DNA from: Bradymonadaceae bacterium
Lineage (GTDB): Bacteria; Myxococcota_A; Bradymonadia; Bradymonadales; Bradymonadaceae
Direction of reading: 5' to 3'
Length of the DNA stretch: 36,796 nucleotides
Assembly: GCA_028274765.1 (NCBI GenBank)
Contig: JAQCND010000587.1
Span: forward strand, 1-36,796
The notes beneath the pieces are model-generated. The model searched no databases and had not been told where the DNA came from. It saw nothing but the letters and a program-made list of their open reading frames with translations. The translations under genes were made by a program, and so were the position numbers. This document shows positions 26,022 to 35,900 of this stretch, one piece after another; position 1 is the stretch's first letter; each line of letters opens with the position of its first letter.

Positions 26022-26651
26022 TCAGTCCGAATTACTCGAATCCGACGCTGATGCCGTCTCGGCGGACTGATTTTTGATCAACCACTGGGACTTGTCGGCT
26101 CGCTGATCGAGGCTGTCGTTCCAGTTCTGCTCGGCAGTTCGCTCGCTGTCGGGAAACTCGTTCGAATCTTGAGCCGTCGCCCGATTCTCACCGGTGAGAC
26201 TGAAGATCCCGAAGAGTCCGGCGAGTATCAGAATTGCGGCAAAGAGATGACTGGGCTGGACGCGATCCCAGAGTTGAGACCATTCGACGCGATCGATCGG
26301 TCCTCCCGAATCGAGAGACGCCTCGTGGTCGTGGGATTCGTCGCGATCCTCTCGAGTCTCGGCTTCTCCGGACTCGACCGTCTCCGTCTCCCCTTCACCC
26401 GTGTGACGCTCGAAGGTCTGGAGGACGAGTTCGGGTTCGAGATCGACCTCTCGAGCGTAATTGCGGAGATGACCTCGCGCGAATACCTCGGCGGGATATT
26501 CCTCGTAACGATCTGCCTCCAGATGTTCGAGCATTGTTTTGGGGATGCGGGTCATGGCTGCAATGTCCGCCACACTCAGCCCGAGAGACTCGCGTGCTTC
26601 GCGAACAATCGTGCCCGGCGTCTCTTGTGTCGTTTCACTATCGGTCGACAT
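26022..26651 (-). CDS. RodZ-like helix-turn-helix (HTH_25) membrane protein
   Basis: ATG 26651: TIVREARESLGLSVADIAAMTRIPKTMLEHLEADRYEEYPAEVFARGHLRNYAREVDLEPELVLQTF, then one TM (HLFAAILILAGLFGIFSL). Confidence 0.85.
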   Translation of the reverse strand: MSTDSETTQETPGTIVREARESLGLSVADIAAMTRIPKTMLEHLEADRYEEYPAEVFARGHLRNYAREVDLEPELVLQTFERHTGEGETETVESGEAETREDRDESHDHEASLDSGGPIDRVEWSQLWDRVQPSHLFAAILILAGLFGIFSLTGENRATAQDSNEFPDSERTAEQNWNDSLDQRADKSQWLIKNQSAETASASDSSNSD

Positions 26652-27269
26652 CAGGACAGCAACACAGCAGGGAGGAACAGCGATTTTGAGATGCGTTGAG
26701 GAGTCCGTTAAAATTGTATCTCCCGTGTATACATACCACCGTAATCTCTTGCAAGGACATATCGCTCGTTCGCCCGACTGAGGTCGCCTACTAGACTCAC
26801 CCGACAACAGCGCGCCATTCCCCCTTTCGAGCATCTCTCTGGCGAGAGATGCATCCCTGGATATATCAGAAGCTCGAGGACCGTATCGTCCAAGTCGTCT
26901 TCCATCTCATCGACATGAGGCTGGCTACCTCGATCTCAGCGTGATCTGTCGTCTCGATCGTCCTACTGCTCTGGAGCAGACATGGTATGGGGGGCGAACA
27001 TCGGACACGGCCATTGCCTGCGCAGATAAAATCGCCATCGTCCCCATGATCATAGACTATAATTTACAAAAATACCCCGGTCGGCTCGGGAGGGTGTTGG
27101 GGTAAAACTTGACAGGGTACGGCCCGATTGATAGCCAATGAGTTGTTCCTATTAGGGAACGATCCCCGTGGAAATTGAAAATGTGATGGCGCGTTCTTGC
27201 GATGTCGCGTCCCGGTCGCTCGCCCGTCGGAGTGCCGAGGCAATCTCGATGTGCATCGAGGAGATCTGT

Positions 27270-28895
27270 ATGCGCGATGTGTGTCACCTGATCGTTGTCG
27301 GCCTCATCATCGGCGGCCTCCTCGGAGCCAGCTCTTCTGCCCGGGCCGCCGAATTCACCGATCTCCTCGACGCGGCGGACGACAAAGACGACTACGACGA
27401 GGACACTTACGACCCCTTCGATTTCCACTTCGAGCCCTCGTTCGAGTTCAACACTTCCAAGGGGACCATCGCCCGCGAGGCGCCTTGTGTACCTCGGCAG
27501 CGGAGTGAGGTAGGCGACAAAGATCCTGCCTCGACCAATCCGCGCGTCCAATTCAGTCCAGGACGCTGCAACGAGGCGACCATCGTCGACAACAAGGAGA
27601 TGATCTACCGCCACCAGCGCGGAGAGCTGGACTTCGATCTGCGATTCGGACTCTACAAGGACCTCGAACTCCGCTTCAACGTCCCCTTCGTGCTCTTCAG
27701 CAAATACGGGCTCAAGTACGCCAACGAGGCCGACGACCCCTCCAATCACGTCAGCGCCCAGAATTCCTACGTGGATCCGACGAACGACGCCATCGAGGAA
27801 AACGCCGACAACGTCTTTCGGCCCAACAACACCAATCCCTCTCGAGACCAAAAGCTCAACCGACTCCCCCGCTTCCAGCAGCATCGCTATTTCAACCTCC
27901 AGGGGAGTTTCAACGACTACCAGCGCTCGGGATTTGCCGACCCCTCGGTGGGCCTCCACTGGGCGCCCTACAACGACCAGCGCGACGACACCAAGGCGAC
28001 GATGGCGCTCGGCATGGATTACCAGATGCCACTCGCCCCGGTGCGCCAAAGCGACAACGACGACGTCGGTGAGGGCATGCACAAGTTCAGTTGGTCGTTT
28101 CGCACCTCGAAGCGATTCGACTGGATCGATCCGTACTTCGGACTCGAATACCAGCTCCCGCTCCTCTCGGGCAACTCCCCCATCCAGGACCTCAAGGAGA
28201 CCCAGGGGGAAAACAGCAATCCCAATCGAGGCCAGACGGTCACCAATCCTCCGCATCGCGCCGACGTGACCATGGGCACGGAGTTCGTGCCCTATGAGAA
28301 CAAAGAAACCGGCGAAAAATACGTGATCGACCTGAGATTCAACTTCGGCTACACCAGCGAGGGGCGCAACTACACGCCGCTCTACGAGCACATGACCAAC
28401 AGTCGGTGCAACGGCAAGACGACCAACGAGATCTTGCCCCAGTTCAACGAGGCGGGCGATCTCCAGAACTCGGATGACCTCGGATGCTCGTGGATCGCCC
28501 AGCGCCCCGCCAACGTCCGGCCCGCTCCCCGTTACACGTTGAGCGGGCTCGAGTCCGACAACAGCTATCGGACCAACGGTATCATGACGGTCGAAGGATA
28601 CGCCACCTTCGGGGGAGAGCTCGGGTTCTATTTGCAGCCCTCGGAGTACTTCGAGATCAAGGCGATCTTCGGGCTCGAACACCGCCAGTCCCATCTGTTG
28701 ACCAATGCCCGCACCGGCAAGGATGCCGAGAGCGGCGAGGCAACCTCCGACCAAAAAGTCGATCTGACCGGCCCGGACGCCGACCTCGAGCGCAATCCCG
28801 CCTACAATCCTACCTACGACTCACCCGGGTCGCGATTTCGCCTCAGTGGCTTCAACACCTGGAAAATTCAGCTCGTGACGGCCCTCCAGTTCTAA
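27270..28895 (+). CDS. Exported, probable outer-membrane beta-barrel protein
   Basis: Signal peptide MRDVCHLIVVGLIIGGLLGASSSARA|AEF; alternating amphipathic strands; C-terminal ...KIQLVTALQF ends in an aromatic residue, as in outer-membrane barrels. Confidence 0.75.
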   Translation: MRDVCHLIVVGLIIGGLLGASSSARAAEFTDLLDAADDKDDYDEDTYDPFDFHFEPSFEFNTSKGTIAREAPCVPRQRSEVGDKDPASTNPRVQFSPGRCNEATIVDNKEMIYRHQRGELDFDLRFGLYKDLELRFNVPFVLFSKYGLKYANEADDPSNHVSAQNSYVDPTNDAIEENADNVFRPNNTNPSRDQKLNRLPRFQQHRYFNLQGSFNDYQRSGFADPSVGLHWAPYNDQRDDTKATMALGMDYQMPLAPVRQSDNDDVGEGMHKFSWSFRTSKRFDWIDPYFGLEYQLPLLSGNSPIQDLKETQGENSNPNRGQTVTNPPHRADVTMGTEFVPYENKETGEKYVIDLRFNFGYTSEGRNYTPLYEHMTNSRCNGKTTNEILPQFNEAGDLQNSDDLGCSWIAQRPANVRPAPRYTLSGLESDNSYRTNGIMTVEGYATFGGELGFYLQPSEYFEIKAIFGLEHRQSHLLTNARTGKDAESGEATSDQKVDLTGPDADLERNPAYNPTYDSPGSRFRLSGFNTWKIQLVTALQF

Positions 28896-29108
28896 AGGTG
28901 GTCGGAGCTCGCCCGAGGCGTCCGCAGTCTCGTCGCGTTGGCTTCCTTTCAGATTGGATCGAGGTCGTATACCCGCTCGGGCCGCATGGCGAGAAGTGAG
29001 CTCCAGATGGTTGGAGGCGTTCACAGCTTCGACACATTTGCCTTCCCCGCCCTCCTTCAGCCCTCACCCCTCATCTCGAGAGAACATGTCATCCCGTGAC
29101 GGTCGACG

Positions 29109-29957
29109 TCAGTTGTCGAGCTCGTCGCGGATGCGCTCGATGCGATCGTACAGCGACGAGCGCGAGACATCGTAGAGTTCGTCGACGACCTCCTTGATCC
29201 CCCGGGAGCGCATCCCGTCGTCGAGCAATTCACGGATCTTGGCGTCGACGACTTCGTCGTCCGTCTCCTCTTCGGGGGCGGGTTCGATGACGACGGTACA
29301 TTCGCCGCGGATGCGCTCTCGATCCCGGAGCTCGTCGAGGATGTCGCCGACCGTCCCCCGAAGATACTCCTCATGGGCTTTGGTCAACTCTCGTCCCACC
29401 GTCGCACGACGCGAGGCCCCGTAGATCTCTGAAAGATCATCGAAGAGGGCTTCGAGCCGATGGGGCGATTCGTACAGGACGGTCGTCAACGCGGGTGAGT
29501 CGATCCGTTCGAGAAACGACCGTCTCTGGCCGGATTGGGAGGGGGGAAAGCCACGAAACTGCACGTCCGTGGTGGGCAACCCCGAAGCGACGAGACCGAC
29601 AATCGCGGCGACGGAGCCGGGGAGCGAGGTCACCTCGATATCGGCCCCGAGAGCCGCTCGCACGAGCCAATAGCCAGGATCGGAGATCCCCGGCGTCCCC
29701 GCATCGGAGACGAGTGTGACGTCGGCTCCGCGCCTGAGATGGTCGACGAGCTGATCGGCGGCCTCGCGCTCGTTGTGCTCCTCGTAGCGGACGAGCTCGG
29801 GCGTCCCGCCCTCGCGCTCGATGCCGAGATGCTCGAGGAGCTTGCCCGTGCGCCGTGTGTCTTCACAGGCGATCATGTCTGCCTCGGCGAGCGCACGTTG
29901 CTGGCGGGGCGTCGCGTCGTCGAGGTTGCCGATGGGCGTCGGACAGATGGTCAGCAC
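29109..29957 (-). CDS. rsmI: 16S rRNA (cytidine1402-2'-O)-methyltransferase
   Basis: MLTICPTPIGNLDDATPRQQRALAEADMIACEDTRRTGKLLEHLGI, VSDAGTPGISDPGYWLVRAAL, LPGSVAAIVGLVASGLPTTDVQFRGFPP. Confidence 0.95.
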   Translation of the reverse strand: MLTICPTPIGNLDDATPRQQRALAEADMIACEDTRRTGKLLEHLGIEREGGTPELVRYEEHNEREAADQLVDHLRRGADVTLVSDAGTPGISDPGYWLVRAALGADIEVTSLPGSVAAIVGLVASGLPTTDVQFRGFPPSQSGQRRSFLERIDSPALTTVLYESPHRLEALFDDLSEIYGASRRATVGRELTKAHEEYLRGTVGDILDELRDRERIRGECTVVIEPAPEEETDDEVVDAKIRELLDDGMRSRGIKEVVDELYDVSRSSLYDRIERIRDELDN

Positions 29958-29972
29958 GGGTCGGGACTCCGG

Positions 29973-32900
29973 TCAATGATCCTCGATCGAGATGCTGAGC
30001 CGCTTGCGAAGCTCGATAAACTCGTCGCTGATGGCAAACAGCAGCAGCTCGTGGACCTGGTCGCGGACTTCGCCCTTGTTGATGGGGCTCTGGCCGTTGC
30101 GGATACACTGGGCTGCCTGATTGAGGTCGCCGCACATCAGGAGTCCGAGGCGATTGGTCGTATGCTCGACGTGGCGTCGCCAGGCGGAGAGATTCGGATT
30201 CTCGCCCGTCTCCAAAAACTCGGAGACGTGCTTCTGGAGTTTCATCTGCCGCTGTGAGGGCATCTCTTGGATCAATCCGGCCCACTCGAGTCCGCTTTCG
30301 CCGAGCTGTTGTTCGAGCACATCCGTGGGGTTGGTAATGTACATCGCCGCCATGAAGAGCATCTTCAACCCTTCGGTCGGCCACTGAATCGAGGCGAGGT
30401 AGTGTTCCGGCCGCATCGCCGACAGCAGCGCGCCGAGCCGGAAAACGAGCTCGCGCTCGTCCTGGTTTTGTACGATGTCGGCGCCCGCCAGGATGGCCGG
30501 CGGATGGGTGTTGGCATTCTGGACACCGAGCGCCTGATCGCGCTTCAGATACACCTCGGGGGCTGGAGCGATGTTGAGCGTATCGACGAGATACTTGTAG
30601 ATGTCTCCGAACATCGAGCCCTGATCGATCTCGAGCTGATCTTGCCGGGGATTGACGCCCCACTTCTTGATGTCTTCGGCGTAATACTCCCGGAGTCCCT
30701 GGTTGAGGATGCGCATGATGGTGGTGATGCGCTGATCTTGCTCCGGATAGTACAATTTGTCGTAGGCGGAGCGATCCAGCGTACCAGTCGTGCGACGGAG
30801 ACTGGGCGACCGGTATTTCTCATACATCTCGCGCTCGCGAGCCGACGCCTGTTCGAGGAAGACCAGCGCCGAAGCGATACACCAGGCGCGGTCGTACTGT
30901 TTGGCGTCCATGTAGGCGTCGAACAGCGCCTTGTAGCTGTCGACTCGAAGCGGGTCCTGCTCGATGAGCGCGCGGTGCTGGGCGACAATGGCATCGACAT
31001 CTCCCCTCTGGTCGTGGAGCTCGGCCAGGAGGAGGCGAACTCGCTCGTCGTCGGGGTTGAGTTGGGCCGCCGTCTCAAAGGCTCGGATCGCGCTCTCGCG
31101 CCAGTTCTGCTCGAAGGTCAGATGCGAGTGGTAGATCTCGCCGAGTCCCTTCCAGAGCTTGAACTTGATCTGGTTTTCGAGCTCGATGCCGCTATCGGCA
31201 ATGCGGTGAAGCATGCGTCGATAGGCGCGCTCGAGCTCCTTCCAGATGCGCTGCTTTTCCTCCTGGCGATCCGTCGAAATCGCCATCTTGCGGTAGATAC
31301 GCTCGATCTCGGGGAAGGCCTCGCCGAGTTTTTCGGTGACGTCGGCGTCGAGCGCCGCCTCGAAGTACTCGATGGCCCGCTTCGGATCCTGGAGCTCGTC
31401 GCGGCAGATGACGGCCGCCACGTAGTTGAAGTGAGCGCGGCGACTCGGGTCCTCCTGCTGTTCGATGAGACGGTCGAGCATGTCGAGCGCATCGTACCAC
31501 TGCTCGGTGTTGCGATAGATCTGGAGCAATTTGCGAAGGACGGAGACGCTGTTGGGACGAATGTCGAGCGCCTCGCGATAGGCGTCGATGGCCCGACTCA
31601 TGTCCCCGATCTCGTCGGCACAGACCTCGCCGATCCGTGTCAGACGGGCAAACTGGAAGGAGGGATCGTCATCGACCTCGCGGAGACGTCGATTGTAATC
31701 GACGACCCGCTCCCAGTGACCTTCGTCGGCGTGGAGATCGACCAGCGATTCCAGGGTCTCCTGGTGGTCGCCGTCGATCTCGAGAGCCTTCTCGTAGTAG
31801 TCGATGGCCGTGATGACGTCGTTGAACTCCTCCCACGTGCGGCCGGCCTTGTAGTAGAGTTCGAGTCGATCATTGGCCTCGAGATCCTCGAGGTGACCGG
31901 CCTCGAGTTCCTCGTAGATGTCGGCCGCCGACTCGTAGTCTTCGACCTCGAACAGAAGCCGCCCCAGTCCGACGAGGACGTCGACGTCGTCTCGATCGAG
32001 ATTGTAAGCGTTCCAGTACTGTTCGAGTGCCGACTCCTGCTGCTCGAGGTCGTCGTACACCTGGCCGAGCTGGACGTAACGACGCTCGAGCTGCTCGTCG
32101 CCGATCTCGTCCGAACGCTCGTAGTGTTCCGTGGCGCGTTCGAGCAGCGGCACCGCCTTCTCCCAGAGATCGTCCTCCAGATAGAGGTCGATCAGCGGTT
32201 CGGCAGCGTCGAGAAGATTGGGATCTTCCTCGAGGGCTTGCTCGTAGTAGTCGAACGCTTGATCGCGAGCCTCGAGTTCCAGCTCATAGATCTCGCCGAT
32301 CTGGGCCAGATACATGGCCTTCTCGGTGAGATCGAGCGTCTCGCCGGCGAATTCGGCGTAGAGATCGACCAGCTCCTGCCATTTGCTGCGCGATTCGTAG
32401 AGGCGTTCGAGGGCGTTGCGGGCGGGCTGGTAGCTGAGATCGACGTCCAGGGCCTGACGATAATACGTCTCGGCGGCGTCTTCGTTGCGAAGCTCGTCCT
32501 CGAAGATTTCGCCGATAGTGGAGTAAATCTCTACGACGTCGTCGGGGTTGTCGAGGCGCTCGGCCAGATCTTCGTAGACCTCGATCGCCTGCTGCCAGTT
32601 GTTGGTCTGGAGGTGCAAGTCGGCCAGGTCGACCAGCACGCCGGGTTGATCGGGGGCCCGCTCGATCGATGCCTCGTAGGCCTCGATGGCAGCGTAGGGC
32701 TCTTCGAGGTGGTTCCACTGCGTACCGCCCAGCTCGTTGTAGAGCTCGACTTTCTTGTCGTCGGAATCGGCGACCTCGATGTGTTGCTGGAGGGTGTCGA
32801 CCTGATCGAACCATGCTTCGAGTTCCCCGTACAGCCGCTCCAGGTTCGCGAGCGCCGTCTCGTTGTCGGGGTCGAGCATCTGGACGTCTTCGTACTCTCC

Positions 32901-35900
32901 GACGGCCGACTCGAGATCGTCGAAATGATCCTCGTAGACGGTGGCTCGCTTGCTGTGGAGTAGAATTTCGTCATCGGGCTCGTGGGTGACCGAGAGCTGT
33001 CCGTCGTAGAGATCGAGCAGATCGTTCCATTCCTCGCGCTCCCGATACAGTCGCTCGAGCGCCTCGAAGGCGTGGCGCGTGTCGCTGTCACGCTCGACCT
33101 CCAGAAGATCGCGATACGCCTGAATAGCACGATCGATGTCGCCGACACGCCGTTCCCAAACGGAGCCGATGCGTCGACGAATCTCGATCTCCTCGTCGCC
33201 GTAACTGGTGTCGGCCTTGCGCTCGAGGATGTCGATCAGATCCTCCCAGCGCTCCTCGCGTTCGTAGATGCTCTCGAGGCTTTCGAGGGCGGGCAGATCG
33301 GTGTCGTCGATCTCGAGGATGCTCCGGTAGGCATCGATCGCCGACTCCAGGTCGTCGAGGCGCAGCTCGTACAACTCTCCGAGGTTGCGCCACAGGTTGA
33401 TCTCGACGTCGACATCGACTGCCAGATCGATCCGCTCCTCGAGGATGTCGGCCAATTCGGGCCACGCCTCGATCTGGCGGTAGAGTTTCTCGAGCGTCTC
33501 GAAGATCTCGACGCGGTCTGGATCGATGTCCAAGGCCCGACGGAGGTGATAGATAGCATCGTCGGGGCGGTCGAGTTCGTCGGCACACCAGTGCCCGACG
33601 CGCTCGTGCAGATCGGCTGCCATCGGGACGTCGCCGAGCTCCCGGATGACGCCCTCGAAGGACTCGATCAGCTCGTCCCAGTGATCGGTGCCGCGGGCGA
33701 GGTCCTCGAGTTCAGCGCGGAGTTGCTCATCGTCGGCAGTCTCGGTGCCGAAGGCCGACTGCAGGATCACGAACGCCCGGTCTGGCTGGTCGAGTTCGTC
33801 GCGGAAAATGCGGGCCGCCGATCGAAGCGTCTCGAGTCGACGATCCGGCTCGTCGCCGTAGATTTCGGCTCGATCGAGGTAGACCTCGACGAGCTTCATG
33901 TACGACGCGTCGTCGTCCTGCTGGAGGTAGATGGTCTCGAGCTCGCGGCTGGCGTCGAGATCGTCGGGATCGAGATCGAGGATCTTCTCGTAGAAGACGG
34001 CGGCCTGCTCGGGTTCGCCGATCCGCTGATCCCAGAGCTCGGCGATGCGATAGAGGACATCGATGCGCTCCTGGTCGGCTTCGAGCTGGTCGGCCTGCAT
34101 CTCCAGAATGTTGGCGGCTTCCTCCCACTGGCCCTCCTGGAGGTACAGCTCCTCGAGTTGATCGAGAGCGTCTTGGTGTTCGGGTTCGATCGAGAGGACT
34201 TCGCGCCAGGCGTCGATCGCCGCCTCGGGATCGAACAACTGCTCGCTCCGGATCTCGGCCAGCTCGACCCACAGCTCGAAGGTCTCGTCGTCGCCGACGG
34301 CGTCGTGTTCGATCAGTCGTTCGAGAATGTCGGCCAGTTCCGGATATTCGGCCTCCTGGCGATAGAGTTCACGGAGTTCGTGGAGCGCCTCCAGGTGGTT
34401 GGGATCGAGGGTGAGGACGTCCTCCCAGGCTTCGATGGCAGGGCCGACGGCCTGGAGACGTTCGCTCCAGACAATACCGAGAGAGCTGTGAATGTCGATC
34501 TGTTCATCGAGGTTGTCGGTCAGCTCCAACTCGCGCTCGAGAATATCGACCAGATCTTCCCAGCGCTCTTCTTCGGCATAGAGGTACTCGAGATCTGCGA
34601 TCGCCTCGGTGTGATCGGGCTGGAGATTCAGGACGTCGCGCCATCGTTCGATCGCCTCGAGAGGACGATCGAGCATCTCTTCGTCCTCGGCCAGGCGCGC
34701 CATCTGGGCGCACTTGTCGATTTCGATCTCCGGATCGGTCGCCGACTCGGCTTGGCGCTCGAGGATGTCGTACAGCTCCTCCCAGTTCTCGCCGCGTCGA
34801 TAGAGGGTCTCGAGTTCGACCAGTGCGTCTTCGTGACGGGGGCGGATGTCCAGAAGATCGCGATACGTCTCGATCGCGCTCTGCGGCTCGTCGAGTTCGT
34901 ACTGGTAGATCTGGCCGAGTCGGAACTCGAGTTCCGTGATGACCTCTTCATCGTACGTGTGGTCGAGTCGCTGGATGAGAATCTCGGCCAGTTCACTCCA
35001 GCGTCTCTCTTCGTAGTAGACGCGATCGAGCGCTTCGAGCGCCTCGAGATGACCGGGTTCGAGCTCGAGTACCTGCTGGTAGGCCATTTCGGCGTCGCGC
35101 TCCTGGCCGAGCTCGTAATCGAGCACGCGGGCCAGACGAATCCAGAGTCGAATCGCCGCCTCGTCATCGAGGGCATCGGTCTCGAGAGCTTCGTAGTAGT
35201 AGCCGGCCGCTTTCTTCCATTGTTCGGTCTGTTCGGCGAGTTCGTCGACGCGTTCGACGGCCTCCTCGAAGTTGGGCTTTTCGACGAGAGCCTCCCCGTG
35301 GGCCTCGAGCGCGCTCTCGGGATCGTCGAGTTCCGTCAGATAGAGCTCGCCGATCTCTTCGAGGAGTTCGAATCGATCCAGCGGGTCTTCGAGACGCTCG
35401 ATACGTCGCTCGTAGAGATGGACGATCGCATCGTACTGGTCGCGCTCCCGATAGTAGGGCTCGAGGATGCCCAGAATGCGATCCGGGCGCCGGCCGGCCG
35501 TGAACATCTCCTCGAGCAGATCGATCGAGACGGCGTGTTCGGGTTCGTTGTCGAGAATGCGCTGAATCGTGTCGATGGCCTCGTCCGGACGGTCGAGCTC
35601 CTCTTTGTAGAGCAGCGCCAGACGACTCCGGAGGTTGCGGAGTTCCTCGGGGTCGTCGACGAGTCGGATGCGCGTCTGCAGCACGTCGGCGAGACGTTCC
35701 CACTCGCCGGCCTGCTGATAGAGGGGATCGATGGCGGCGTTGACCTCGGGATGCTCCGGATCTGCCTCGAGGGCGAGTTCGTAGCGATCGATCGCGCCGT
35801 AGAGGTCGTCGAGTGGGCCATCGAGGATCTGACCAATACGTCGATTCAGATCCGTGACGACCTCGAAGTCGCTCTCATCCTCGAGCTGGACGTCGAGCCA

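Noticed and set aside
27057-28754. 565-aa minus-strand ORF
   Set aside because: Antisense to the exported beta-barrel-like protein, which has a signal peptide; composition is typical of a shadow ORF.
30267-32963. 898-aa plus-strand ORF
   Set aside because: Antisense open frame in GC-rich DNA opposite the TPR array; no domain, and the TPR frame is clearly coding.
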